From JBBQED01 sp038320345 (lineage in GTDB: Bacteria; Bacteroidota; Bacteroidia; AKYH767-A; OLB10): 64,000 nt of DNA. The notes below the pieces were generated by a model, which was given only the letters and a program-made list of their open reading frames with translations, did no database searches and was not told where the DNA came from. A program made the position numbers and the translations under genes. The stretch spans positions 62,001-126,000 of the forward strand of contig JBBQED010000005.1 in NCBI GenBank assembly GCA_038320345.1. The letters run 5' to 3'. Numbering within the stretch: the stretch's first letter is position 1; every line of letters begins with the position of its first letter. This document shows, piece by piece, positions 42,752 to 52,510 of the stretch.

Positions 42752-45146
42752 TTTCTTTAGTAATAAGATGTTTGTATTTATTGTACAGGAAAGAAATGAT
42801 CAATAGTAAAATCCCCAAGGACACAAATACAATTGTTTTTGCAATCGTATTCAGACTAGCAATATCATATAAGAAAAGTTTAACCAACGTTACTCCGAAG
42901 AGAACAAATGCCCCTACACGCAGATGTTTCTTATTTTTTCCAATTCCTAAGCTGATGAGTGTAAGTGAATAAATCCCCCAGAAAATGCTTAACCCTAATT
43001 TGTAGGAAGAGGAAGATCCTGCAATATCCATCCAGTTTAGTAATTCACTACTCAGGATCCACAATAGGGAAACAGATAGCAGAATATCTATGAATTTTTG
43101 ATTGAGCAGTGCAAGTGATTTTGATAACTCATCTTTATAATAGCAATAGATGGTGTAAAGTATAAATGCGCAGAAGAGATAGGAAATATAACGGATAAGT
43201 ATATTGAAATTACTGCGCGGATAATATTCTTCTTGCACATGATTCAGATAGGATTCACGCAGTTCACTAAGTGCATAGAGACCGGCATTATGAAAGATAA
43301 ATAAAGTGAACATACTGACGATAAAAATAAATTTCCCGAAGGAGATCTTTCTGATTTTTTTAAGATTAATTAAACACAAAACTCCAAAGAAGAGTAGCGA
43401 ATAATTTAAGTACCATACTGTTTTGTAAAGCGTAAAATCGTTATTGTAATAAGTAATGTCATAATGTTCAACAAGACTCATTATGGTGATTTCAGAACCC
43501 ATGTACAGTTGACTATAGAAGTAGGTAATTTCATTAAAGATGGTAAAATAGAGAGTGATCAGCAAAATTCCTGGAATGAGTACGTTCATCAACCGATTGG
43601 ACAGTGTACCCTCTAGAAATGCAGGTTTAAATTCACTTTTATTCTGCTGTAGATTGATAAACAGAAATGCACCACAAAATAAAATACCCATCAAGAAATG
43701 AATATTAAGGACGGGAACATATGCAGTACTTATTTTCACATAGTTATAAATATCACTCAGTTGAAGCCAATCTGTTATGATACTTCCGAAAGCTAAGATC
43801 ATTACCGGATAACTCAGTTTTTCATATACCGGTATTTGTTTCCTTCTTCCGATGGTAAACAATAAGGCCGCTTCTCCTGCCCATAGTAAGGTCACCCAGT
43901 TTCCACTTAGCTGCACGGGAATCGCAATGGTGATAAATACAAGTACTAAACCTGCAACTAGGTAAAACAAATTTTTATCGGCTAATTTCTGGCGATAGAT
44001 GATACTACTTACTCCGAAATGAATGATCGCATTAACAAGTGTAAATAGCCCCAACCATTCACCTCCGCCTACTAAGCTATCTAACAGATTATAACCATTG
44101 CCGTAGAAAATAAATGAATTGGCAAGAAGGAGCAATATGTCAGATTTCTCAAATTGCTTTTTTTGTATTAGTTTAAAAGCAAGGAAGAGTGCATAAAAGA
44201 TAAAAAAGAATATACATAAAAAAGTAAATGCCATAGTGAAATGGCTAACTCCTTGTCCTGCGCTCACATGCCAGAAGGAATAAATTAACCATGTTAGTCC
44301 GAAGGAGACAAAGTACAATGGTTTCCAATATTTTTTAAATGCGATAAATAGGATGCCTAAATTGATCATCACCATATAGCTAAACAGCACCTCTGGTTTT
44401 CCTGATCCATCACTCAATAAAAAGGGAACGGCATAAGCACCAACTAGTCCGAAATGAGCGATAATCTGCCGATTATAATTCAATGCCGCTATTACTGTGA
44501 AAATGGTAAACACGAGCATCATTCCAAAAGTAAGCGGTAAGGGAATGAGTTGATAGAAACGATAAGCTGCAAAGGTGAGAAAGTAGAGGATGGCCATCGA
44601 TCCACTGACTAGCACTGCACTCAGATCTAAATAGTTTTTTTTGAGACGTATCCCAAATCCCATTAAACCTAATCCAATGAGATAACCAAGGATGATACGA
44701 GTCAGTGGGCTTATCAAATCATGCTCAATAGAATATTTCGCACCTATACTTACTCCCAGTACTGTAATTACAATCCCGATTTTATTAATTAAATTCTCAC
44801 CAATAAACTTTTCCAGGTCAGATTTTTTGTTGGGAGTACTAGAATACCCCCTCGGCATCACAAAAGGTTTTTGTGGAAGTATGGGTTCAGCAGTTGCGAG
44901 CGATATTGGTGTTTCGGAAACTTCAGCAACAATAATTTCTGATGCTATTTCAGGTTCTTCTTTTTCTATGTCTGGAACCACTTGCTCCCGAAATTCTTGA
45001 TGTAAATTCTGCTGTACATCTTTCGCTTTTAGCGTATAAATTTCTTTTCTGATTTCATAAACTTCCTTCTGAAAATTTTCTTGTTTACTTAAAAGGGTTT
45101 CCAGCTTTTCAAGGAGCTGATCTATCCGGTTGGAATACTGAGTCAT
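42741..45146 (-). CDS. DUF2339 large polytopic membrane protein
   Basis: The 801-residue protein starts with a coiled coil (about 1-45: IDQLLEKLETLLSKQ and KEVYEIRKEIYTLK), then a linker and more than twenty hydrophobic helices from about residue 125. The motif EKFIGENLINKIGIVITVLG is typical of DUF2339. Its role is unknown; a link to envelope homeostasis is only suggested by membrane topology and by the DUF3999 neighbour, which overlaps it by 11 bases. Few proteins of this size have so many helices without similarity to a known transporter. Confidence 0.8.
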   Translation of the reverse strand: MTQYSNRIDQLLEKLETLLSKQENFQKEVYEIRKEIYTLKAKDVQQNLHQEFREQVVPDIEKEEPEIASEIIVAEVSETPISLATAEPILPQKPFVMPRGYSSTPNKKSDLEKFIGENLINKIGIVITVLGVSIGAKYSIEHDLISPLTRIILGYLIGLGLMGFGIRLKKNYLDLSAVLVSGSMAILYFLTFAAYRFYQLIPLPLTFGMMLVFTIFTVIAALNYNRQIIAHFGLVGAYAVPFLLSDGSGKPEVLFSYMVMINLGILFIAFKKYWKPLYFVSFGLTWLIYSFWHVSAGQGVSHFTMAFTFLCIFFFIFYALFLAFKLIQKKQFEKSDILLLLANSFIFYGNGYNLLDSLVGGGEWLGLFTLVNAIIHFGVSSIIYRQKLADKNLFYLVAGLVLVFITIAIPVQLSGNWVTLLWAGEAALLFTIGRRKQIPVYEKLSYPVMILAFGSIITDWLQLSDIYNYVKISTAYVPVLNIHFLMGILFCGAFLFINLQQNKSEFKPAFLEGTLSNRLMNVLIPGILLITLYFTIFNEITYFYSQLYMGSEITIMSLVEHYDITYYNNDFTLYKTVWYLNYSLLFFGVLCLINLKKIRKISFGKFIFIVSMFTLFIFHNAGLYALSELRESYLNHVQEEYYPRSNFNILIRYISYLFCAFILYTIYCYYKDELSKSLALLNQKFIDILLSVSLLWILSSELLNWMDIAGSSSSYKLGLSIFWGIYSLTLISLGIGKNKKHLRVGAFVLFGVTLVKLFLYDIASLNTIAKTIVFVSLGILLLIISFLYNKYKHLITKENEG

Positions 45147-45267
45147 AGTAGGTAGAATGCTTAGGCTAACGGTAAAAGTAGGAATTCTAACCTAAGATTA
45201 AAATTTAGCCCGAGGTAAGACCTAACGATGAGTTGAATTACTCAAATAATAGGATAAGTTTACGCTA

Positions 45268-46818
45268 CTAAAGGATCTTTTTAGGAACGATTTTTCTAGT
45301 CCAGGTTTTTAATCTTTTCATATTCCCTGCAACAGAATCCGGATTAAATTTCAAAGTAGTTTCCCAAGAGTTTTCTGGTAAAAATTCTGTTTCCATACCT
45401 TTTAATACGCCTGCAGCAATTTTTTCAGAATGAAGGATAGCAACACATTCTGTATTCAGATGAGCACTTCGTGGATCTAGGTTAAAAGTTCCAATGACAG
45501 TAATCTCTCCATCTATCACCATCGACTTTGCATGTAAACCAAAGACCGGAGTAAAATTAATACTAGCCTGTAAGGCACCGGTCATTACTTTGAATCGTTC
45601 TTGAGCATCCGGACGAAATTCGAAGATTCTAACTCCAGTATTTAGTAATTGTTCACGATCACGCTGATATCCACTAAACGCTTCCAGATTATCTGTGGAG
45701 GCCAAACTGTTGGTTAGAATTCTAATTTTCACTCCACGTTGAATGGCATCTTTAAAAAGTCCTTGACCTAATGATGTTGTAATTAAATAGGGAGATTGAA
45801 TTTCAATAGTAGTCTTAGCATCTTTAATTAATTGAATTAGAGCCTTGGTACAAACACCCTCTCCACCTAGTCCTTTTGTTCCATCATTTTTCCCCGGTCG
45901 ATCTGAAATAAATTGTACACTATCCAGCCACACTAAATCTCCGGAATCACGCATCGTTTTAAAAACACCTGGCAAATTTTTTATTTTCATTCTAACTTGA
46001 GGCCAGAAATTTTCAGGATTACAGGCATATTGATGCAAACGATCAAAGCGATCAGCTGATTTAAAATCATTGCCTGGTTCTTCCACCAAATCCGTAACCG
46101 GAATACTAAATGGACTATTCCAGAATTCTTCAAACGACTGTTCGATCTCCTTACTGACTTTACCCATCAGTAAAACATCACGATCTCGAAAATTATATTC
46201 ATGATCATAATCAAAATATTCATCGGCGATATTTCTTCCCCCAGTGATGGCAATTTTATGATCAACGATAAATGTTTTATTATGCATTCGTTGATTCGCA
46301 CCTCGAAAATCAGTTGCAAATCTTTTTAACTTCTGATAAATATTTTTTCCAAGATTTACTCCAGGATTGTAAATTTTAATGCTGATGTTTTCATGAGAAT
46401 CCATAGTTAGAATATCATGTATTCCTGCATCTACCATGATATCATCAACTAAAATCCTAACTTTAATTCCTCGGTCTGCCGCTCTTACTAAATAATCACA
46501 AGCTATAAGTCCTACATTATCCGTTGAAAAAATAAAATACTGAATGTCGATTGTTTGCTCCGCATATTCGCTTAGCCAAGCGCGTGTAACCATTGAACCA
46601 TCACCATCTTCTAAGACATAGACTCCTGTTTTTTCTTTCATTAAAGAGTCAATGGGTTCTAGCTCACGTGATAAGCTAGTGGAGTCATCTCTGTGAATAG
46701 ACGCGCAGAAATCTTTATCTTGAACTGCAACCTCATTTTTATTTTGGGAGCACGACATCAGGATCAGTGGGAGAAGAAGATTATATTTATTCAAGATTAG
46801 GCAATTGCAAATATTCAT
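45268..46818 (-). CDS. phospholipase D family lipoprotein, ClsC-like
   Basis: The 516-residue protein has a lipoprotein signal (LLLPLILMSC, acylated Cys23) and two HKD motifs: HNKTFIVDHKIAITGGRN and HAKSMVIDGEITVIGTFN, both HxKx4D. Spacing and the GGRNIADEYFDYD block match ClsC/YmdC-type cardiolipin synthases and related phospholipase D enzymes. ClsC uses phosphatidylethanolamine and phosphatidylglycerol to make cardiolipin. It could also act in lipid or nucleic-acid breakdown outside the cell, since it is exported. It stands alone on the minus strand. Confidence 0.82.
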   Translation of the reverse strand: MNICNCLILNKYNLLLPLILMSCSQNKNEVAVQDKDFCASIHRDDSTSLSRELEPIDSLMKEKTGVYVLEDGDGSMVTRAWLSEYAEQTIDIQYFIFSTDNVGLIACDYLVRAADRGIKVRILVDDIMVDAGIHDILTMDSHENISIKIYNPGVNLGKNIYQKLKRFATDFRGANQRMHNKTFIVDHKIAITGGRNIADEYFDYDHEYNFRDRDVLLMGKVSKEIEQSFEEFWNSPFSIPVTDLVEEPGNDFKSADRFDRLHQYACNPENFWPQVRMKIKNLPGVFKTMRDSGDLVWLDSVQFISDRPGKNDGTKGLGGEGVCTKALIQLIKDAKTTIEIQSPYLITTSLGQGLFKDAIQRGVKIRILTNSLASTDNLEAFSGYQRDREQLLNTGVRIFEFRPDAQERFKVMTGALQASINFTPVFGLHAKSMVIDGEITVIGTFNLDPRSAHLNTECVAILHSEKIAAGVLKGMETEFLPENSWETTLKFNPDSVAGNMKRLKTWTRKIVPKKIL

Positions 46819-46925
46819 AGACTATGAAAGTGTACCGCTAATTTAGCAAACAAAACTTCATCCACACTAGTAGCGAGGTATTCATCGATATAAATTTTTG
46901 AAGTTAAAGGGCTTTGTGCAATGAT

Positions 46926-48338
46926 TTATACTTTTACTAGTTTCCACTTTCCTTTCCTAAAATAGTAGAAATATATGGCGGTTACTAAAACTTCTGCCAC
47001 GGGAATCGAAATAAATACACCTAAAGGTCCCATTTCGAGATACCTTGCTAAGACCCAAGCTAAGGGCACTTGAAAAAACCAGAATCCCACTAGACTAATA
47101 TAGGTAGAAGTGCGTGTGTCGCCGGCTCCGTTAAATGCTTGCATGAGCACCATTCCAATTCCATAAAGGATATAGCCAGAGCTAATAATCCTTAATGCTT
47201 GTACAGCATAATCATATTCGGCATGGGTGGTATCTGGAATAAAAAATGCAATTAGTGGTCGGGTAAAGAAGATAAAGAATAACATTACTCCACTCATTAA
47301 TACTGCATTGTATTTTGCAATTTTCCGAACGGACATTTCAGCACGTTCTGGCTGATTGGCTCCAAGGTTTTGTCCAACTAATGTTGCTGCTGCATTACTA
47401 ATGCCCCAAGCGGGAAGAATAAAAAATACAAATAATCGGATGGCAGTTTGATAACCTGCACTAGCTTCACTTCCATATTTTGCTACGATGGCTGCTAGAA
47501 AAATCCAACTAGCACTTTGAATAATAAATTGTACGGCTGCAGGGGTTGCAATTGTGGAAATGGATTTGATAATTTCGAATTTCGGCACCCAGCGAATATT
47601 TTTCATTTGCAGATATTCATTTTTATCGGCAAATAAATGGATGAGCTGATAGATCACTCCAATTCCTCTACCAATAACGGTAGCCATCGCTGCACCTGTA
47701 ATTCCGAATGCTGGAATTGGACCTAAGCCGTTAATGAGCAATGGACAAAGAATAATATTACAACCGTTACCAATCCATAAGCTTCGCATCGCAATTGATG
47801 CATTTCCTGCACCACGAAAAATTCCATTGATTAGAAATAGTAATACCACCACTGCACTACCACCCAACATTATCCGTGTGTAGTTAACACCCATTTGTAC
47901 TGCTTTTTCTTCGGCTCCCATTAAGCGTAGGATGTTTTCCGCATAATGATAGCCTGCAATACTCATCACTAAAATTAGAATTCCTGAAATAATCAGAGAT
48001 TGCGCTGCCGCTTCAGAAGCAGCTTCTGGATTCTTTTCCCCAACTCTTCGAGCAACAACCGCAGTGGCTGCCGCACTTAATCCAATCGCTGCAGAATACA
48101 CTAGTGTGATTACTGCTTCCGTTAATCCAACAACACTTACAGCATGACTTCCTAATCGGTTTACGAAGTAAATATCTACAACTGCAAATACACTTTCCAA
48201 ACACATTTCTAGCATCATAGGAATTGCAAGCAAGATTACAGCAGTACGTAAACTCCCTTTAGTATATTCATAGTGCCCTCCTTTGAGGGCTTGCTTAATT
48301 ACAGTAAAAATTCGGTTTATTGTACTTCTGGTAGTCAT
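46926..48338 (-). CDS. MATE-family multidrug efflux transporter
   Basis: The 470 residues form about twelve helices in two halves. The N-terminal half begins LRTAVILLAIPMMLEMCLES and the second half starts near SISTIATPAAVQFIIQSASW, with AGYQTAIRLFVFFILPAWG and ATLVGQNLGANQPERAEM typical of MATE exporters. They exchange Na+ or H+ for cationic drugs or metabolites. The frame is open to 48383, but ATG 48338 (TTRSTINRIF) gives a normal cytoplasmic start. Confidence 0.87.
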   Translation of the reverse strand: MTTRSTINRIFTVIKQALKGGHYEYTKGSLRTAVILLAIPMMLEMCLESVFAVVDIYFVNRLGSHAVSVVGLTEAVITLVYSAAIGLSAAATAVVARRVGEKNPEAASEAAAQSLIISGILILVMSIAGYHYAENILRLMGAEEKAVQMGVNYTRIMLGGSAVVVLLFLINGIFRGAGNASIAMRSLWIGNGCNIILCPLLINGLGPIPAFGITGAAMATVIGRGIGVIYQLIHLFADKNEYLQMKNIRWVPKFEIIKSISTIATPAAVQFIIQSASWIFLAAIVAKYGSEASAGYQTAIRLFVFFILPAWGISNAAATLVGQNLGANQPERAEMSVRKIAKYNAVLMSGVMLFFIFFTRPLIAFFIPDTTHAEYDYAVQALRIISSGYILYGIGMVLMQAFNGAGDTRTSTYISLVGFWFFQVPLAWVLARYLEMGPLGVFISIPVAEVLVTAIYFYYFRKGKWKLVKV

Positions 48339-48831
48339 GGCGAAAGTGAAACAATACGAAAGTTGACGAAATTGCAAGTGCAAAGAAAAGGAATTTTTAT
48401 AGCTTTTGAAATTGTTGGACAGATAATTTTTAAGGCTTGATTTTTTATTTTTTGTATTGATTATGTTCCTTAAAGGACGTTAGTCGGGGGCTTTTTAGAA
48501 GTGTAAAGAAAGCCGCAGGATCAGTATTCTTTTCATCGTGCATGACTTTGCTACTATTTATACAAGCGGACTAAATACAAATCCTATACTTGCTGAAGTA
48601 GTAAAATGTATTTGATCTTGATACGCTTGCTTTAAAGAGTTTTGCAGATTTATAATTTAAGGTGGTCAATTATGTAGTTGAAAGATGATTATTGTCAGAT
48701 TTATTAGATTTTCAATTACTTATGGTTGAGTATTGAAATGGAGATCTTAAATTTGAAGTTAGAAACTGATATTGAAATAGTATTGCTGTGCTTTTGCATT
48801 TTGAGTTTAACATTCACTAAAAGATATTTAT
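48339..48831. other. intergenic region, no gene supported
   Basis: This divergent gap of 493 bases between the MATE exporter and the DUF6544 gene holds no gene I can support. Short open stretches occur but none shows a family motif. AT content is high. The promoters of both flanking genes must lie here, but I could not fix them. Confidence 0.3.
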
Positions 48832-49923
48832 ATGAGAATAGTATTTCTATTAGTCTTTATCATTCATGCGATAATTCACAGTTTAGGTTTTATGAAAGCT
48901 TTTCGATTTGCAGAGGTCAAGCAACTTTCGTTGGATATTTCCAAACCACAAGGAGTTTTCTGGCTTATTGCAACACTACTTTTCATAATGACAGGTGTTT
49001 TCAGTTTTTTGAGGTTCGATAAATGGTGGATGGTTAGTCTCCTTGCAATTTTTATTTCGCAAAGTTTAATTTTCATGAGATGGAGTGATGCAAAATACGG
49101 TACAATAATCAATATTGTACTGTTAGGAGTTACAATCGTTGGCGCCGCTACTTGGAAGTACCATAACGTATATTTATCAGATGTTAAAAATGAACTTTCT
49201 TATACTTCTAAGATAGAAGAGTCGATTTTAAACGATGGCGATTTGCAAGGATTGCCATTATTGATTCAAAAATATATTATTCTTAACAGGGCCGTAGGTA
49301 AACCTAAGGTTAGAAATTTTAAAATCATTTTTGAAGGAAAAATCCGAAAGAATGAGAAATCCGAATGGATGCCATTTGTATCTGAACAGTTTAATTTTAT
49401 GGAGAGAAGCACTCGATTATTTTTCATGAATGCATCGATGAAGAATTTACCCGTTGCGGGATATCATGCTTTCAAAAATGGAACTGCAATGATGGATATT
49501 CGCTTACTATCGTTATTCAAAGTGCAATATCAAACAGGAAAAGAAATGGGAATTTCTGAAACAGTTACATTTTTTAACGATATGTGTTGTTTAGCACCTG
49601 CAACATTGATCGATCCAAGAATTAAATGGACACTTATAGATGAGAATAAAGTAAAAGCAGTTTTTACCAATAATCAGATCGCTATATCTGCGTTGCTTTA
49701 TTTTAATAGTAAAGGGGAACTGGTCAATTTCGTTTCGGAAGATCGATACGCCATTGTAGATGGAACATCAATTAAGCGGTTTCCCTGGTCAACACCATTG
49801 AGTAATTATAAAGTGATTCATAATCGCTATTTACCGGGATTTGCAGAAACTATTTACACTTATCCCGAAGGTAATTTTACTTACGGAACATTTAAAATTT
49901 TGGATGTGACTTATAATTATTGA
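48832..49923 (+). CDS. DUF6544 family membrane protein
   Basis: The 363 residues start with four hydrophobic segments (VFLLVFIIHAIIHSLGF, VFWLIATLLFIMTGVFSF, WMVSLLAIFISQSLIF and IINIVLLGVTIVGAAT) within the first 110 residues, then a soluble domain. The domain has GLPLLIQKYIILNRAVGKPKV in two parts, FKIIFEGKIRKNEKSEWMPF, and GYHAFKNGTAMMDIRLLSLF, which match DUF6544, a family with no known function. The upstream part of the frame contains an overlapping open frame from 48726 that I regard as chance. Confidence 0.72.
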   Translation: MRIVFLLVFIIHAIIHSLGFMKAFRFAEVKQLSLDISKPQGVFWLIATLLFIMTGVFSFLRFDKWWMVSLLAIFISQSLIFMRWSDAKYGTIINIVLLGVTIVGAATWKYHNVYLSDVKNELSYTSKIEESILNDGDLQGLPLLIQKYIILNRAVGKPKVRNFKIIFEGKIRKNEKSEWMPFVSEQFNFMERSTRLFFMNASMKNLPVAGYHAFKNGTAMMDIRLLSLFKVQYQTGKEMGISETVTFFNDMCCLAPATLIDPRIKWTLIDENKVKAVFTNNQIAISALLYFNSKGELVNFVSEDRYAIVDGTSIKRFPWSTPLSNYKVIHNRYLPGFAETIYTYPEGNFTYGTFKILDVTYNY

Positions 49924-50305
49924 TTACTTATTATTGGGTCGAGACAAGTAGCAATTTAAGCAATAAATCGCTAAAAATCAGTGAAATTAATTTGATCCAG
50001 TATTTTAAAAATGATGAAGGGCGGCTAGAATTTCTATTAAAATAAAGTAAGTTGAATGGTTAGTTTTTATGGAAGCCTACGATGTTTTAAATGCGAGAGT
50101 TAGCTTGCTGATTGGATTAATTATCAAACTGCCAACAGGTGATTCATTTACTTTGCTATGTTGTTTTACGAAGCACAATCTTACTTATATTACACCAATA
50201 CTTCACCAGTAGGGATATTCATTGTTGTATTTTATCAAGAAACCTTTTTTATTTAGTTTTGATAGGAAGTTCTGCTTAATTTCCCAATTCCAACGCTATT
50301 TAAGT
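49924..50305. other. intergenic region, no gene supported
   Basis: This gap before the Crp-like regulator is 382 bases. I saw no gene. The motif TTTACTTTGC near 50151 resembles a -7 box with one base less than the consensus, and could be the regulator's promoter. Confidence 0.3.
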
Positions 50306-50890
50306 ATGTCAGATCGTCTCGAAAAGCTAAAAATAACAACTAATTCTACTCACCCATTTTCAGAGGAAGAATGGAGCCGTTTTGCTGAAATTTGGCAGGA
50401 TTATAAAGCCGGAAGAAAAGACCAGTTAACAGTTCCGGGACAAATAGAAAAGTATTTGTACTTTGTTACAGAAGGTGTTCAACGTGTTTATTATTTCGAT
50501 GATCGACATAGGGAAGCTACCCTAGTATTTTCTTACGCTCCTTCCTTTGGAGGGGTCATCGATGCTATGATGTTAGAGCAACCTTCGAAATATTATTATG
50601 AGGCATTAACTCCATCTTCGTTTTTACGAGCACCTTTTTCTGAAATTAAAAAGCTCAGTGCAGAGATTCCAGCTATTGATACGATGTTGCGCAAAGGGTT
50701 AATTCAAGCACTTTCGGGAGTCCTAGAACGATTGGTCGAGGTTCAATGTTATTCTTCTGAAGAGCGCTTCCGTCGATTACTGGAAAGAAGTCCACATATT
50801 TTGCAATTAGTACCTCATAAATATCTGGCAAATTACCTCGGAATAGATGCCAGTAATTTCAGTAAACTATTCAACTCCATTAAAATATAA
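50306..50890 (+). CDS. Crp/Fnr-family transcriptional regulator
   Basis: The 194-residue protein has a cyclic-nucleotide-binding-like domain (about 15-130: QIEKYLYFVTEGVQRVYYF, RHREATLVFSYAPSFGGVI) and a C-terminal helix-turn-helix (about 150-194: FRRLLERSPHILQLVPHKY, LANYLGIDASNFSKLFN). The key Arg of true cAMP sensors is not evident, as is usual for Bacteroidota members. ATG 50306 is preferred to the open frame start at 50222. It lies 95 bases before the DUF4345 gene, a common pairing. Confidence 0.83.
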   Translation: MSDRLEKLKITTNSTHPFSEEEWSRFAEIWQDYKAGRKDQLTVPGQIEKYLYFVTEGVQRVYYFDDRHREATLVFSYAPSFGGVIDAMMLEQPSKYYYEALTPSSFLRAPFSEIKKLSAEIPAIDTMLRKGLIQALSGVLERLVEVQCYSSEERFRRLLERSPHILQLVPHKYLANYLGIDASNFSKLFNSIKI

Positions 50891-50985
50891 CGAGACATTG
50901 AAAATGATGGTAAATACCAAGATTTTTATTTTTTAGCTGTCCCAACTTTGCAGGGTCCAATCAATACAACTAGAAAATACAAATC

Positions 50986-51414
50986 ATGAAAAAGAAAACC
51001 AAATTAATGTTATTTGCAAATTTGTATGCGCTGTTTTGTGCCGCACTATTACTTTCACTAAGCCTGATGGCATTTGGTAATCCTCAATCTATTATGGATT
51101 TGGTCCATGTGGAACTTGATAATACCGATGCGTTAAGTTCTATAAGAGGAGTGTATGGAGGAGTGGGTTTTACAATTGTTCTTAGCTTGCTTTATCTGAT
51201 AAACAACAATACGCTTTGGGCATTATTGTTTTTAACAATCTTCTGGCTGTCCTATGTATTCGCGCGCGTAATGACCATTTATGAAGATGGAGCACTAGGC
51301 TCTTTCGGAAATAATTGGTTGAAAATCGAAGCAGTAATGTCCTTAATAGCTTTTGGCTTGTACTTGCGATTGAGAAAAATGGATCGCCGTATAATTACTG
51401 CTGCTAGTATATGA
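50986..51414 (+). CDS. DUF4345 family membrane protein
   Basis: The 142 residues have four hydrophobic helices (LFANLYALFCAALLLSLSL, FTIVLSLLYLINN, LWALLFLTIFWLSYVFARV and AVMSLIAFGLYLRL) and the motif IRGVYGGVGF that marks DUF4345. Function is unknown. A near-consensus box (CAACTTTGC) lies about 35 bases upstream. The gene follows a Crp/Fnr regulator in the same direction, so it may be its target. Confidence 0.78.
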   Translation: MKKKTKLMLFANLYALFCAALLLSLSLMAFGNPQSIMDLVHVELDNTDALSSIRGVYGGVGFTIVLSLLYLINNNTLWALLFLTIFWLSYVFARVMTIYEDGALGSFGNNWLKIEAVMSLIAFGLYLRLRKMDRRIITAASI

Positions 51415-51540
51415 AGGAGATAGGTAATAAAGTACTTGAATAATGTGGATATGAGCTTACTTTAAAACCTTGATATTTTTAGCATTTCTTAAAAGAGAAA
51501 ATTATATCTTTACTTTTATTTACATAAATCATTTAGATTA

Positions 51541-52047
51541 ATGGATCTTGTTTTAGAAACCGAAAGACTGAACCTTCGTCAGTTTGAATTACAGGACGCT
51601 GAATTTATTATCTCCTTACTGAACAGTCCTGGCTGGCTGAAGTACATTGGCGACCGTAACGTTAAAACGACTGAAGAAGCAGAACTGTATCTCCTTAATG
51701 GTCCGATGAATAGTTTTAAAGTTAATGGGTTCGGACTAGCTATGGTGGAACTGAAAGATTCAAATGTACCTATTGGGATGTGTGGTTTAATTCGACGTGA
51801 TTACCTTCAATTGCCAGATATTGGATTTGCTTTATTATCTGAATATATGGGGATGAGCTATGGATTTGAAATTGCAAAGGCTACTTTAGATTATGCGCTG
51901 CATGAATTAAAACTGCCAGGAATCTTAGCGATTACTTTACCCGACAATGTTCAATCTATTAAATTAATTGAACGGATTGGAATGAGCTTCGTTAAAAATA
52001 TAATTGTACCCGATGATAATGAGGAGCTAATGTTGTTTAGTACATAG
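51541..52047 (+). CDS. RimJ/RimL-type GNAT acetyltransferase
   Basis: The 168-residue protein begins LVLETERLNLRQFELQDAEF, the typical start of RimJ/RimL-like N-acetyltransferases, followed by NVKTTEEAELYLLNGP, GMCGLIRRDYLQLPDIGFA and IEIAKATLDYALHELKL-like helical parts, and NVQSIKLIERIGMSFVKNI near the end. These modify N-termini of ribosomal proteins or small molecules; the acceptor is not known. It stands alone with 126 bases before it. Confidence 0.83.
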   Translation: MDLVLETERLNLRQFELQDAEFIISLLNSPGWLKYIGDRNVKTTEEAELYLLNGPMNSFKVNGFGLAMVELKDSNVPIGMCGLIRRDYLQLPDIGFALLSEYMGMSYGFEIAKATLDYALHELKLPGILAITLPDNVQSIKLIERIGMSFVKNIIVPDDNEELMLFST

Positions 52048-52510
52048 TATATTGGTCTACTAATAAATTATAGAACATAATTGTTGATGTTGTTTTCCAG
52101 GATAGGTGGAATACTCGGAGCTTATCTATTTTTTTAATCTGGGAGTTTTGCTTCAATTTTAGATTTATACCGATATATTTCGCCGAAAACCTGAAATAGC
52201 CGTCTACTTTGGGACTAAATAAAGAATGATTAATGTCATCTGTTACGATAGATAGATAAGATTCAGATTTCGATTGAGCCCGTTGTTTTTGATACTGAAT
52301 GGGGAAATATAGATGCTGAATAAATAATTCCTATACCAATCATCTTTTACTGCTTTTAAAATTATGAAATTGTATGCATTTGTCTGTAATAAACTCTTAA
52401 AAAAACTTGACTGGTATTAAGAAATTATTGTTAATTGTTATAGTTATACGTTCAGGTACATTTTTTATCGGGTGTCGGTACATTTGAGCAGTTAAAATAA
52501 TTCATAGCAA
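52048..52510. other. intergenic region with direct repeat GGTACATTT
   Basis: No gene is visible in these 463 bases. Near the end, GGTACATTT occurs at 52456-52464 and again at 52477-52485, 21 bases apart, the second copy overlapping a TACATTTG box. The rest is AT-rich without recognisable structure. Confidence 0.35.
52479..52486 (+). promoter_or_regulatory. -7 box TACATTTG of the phosphatase gene
   Basis: TACATTTG fits the Bacteroidota -7 element and ends 24 bases before the ATG at 52511. The TTG -33 box is not obvious. Confidence 0.4.

Noticed and set aside
48538..48615. Short plus-strand frame that reads like a piece of a real protein (HDFATIYTSG, NPILAEVVK)
   Set aside because: Only 25 residues, no homologous extension in any frame nearby, and no named family could be assigned.
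48726..49022. 98-residue open frame on the plus strand overlapping the DUF6544 gene
   Set aside because: It shares most of its length with the DUF6544 gene in another frame and shows no signal or motif.
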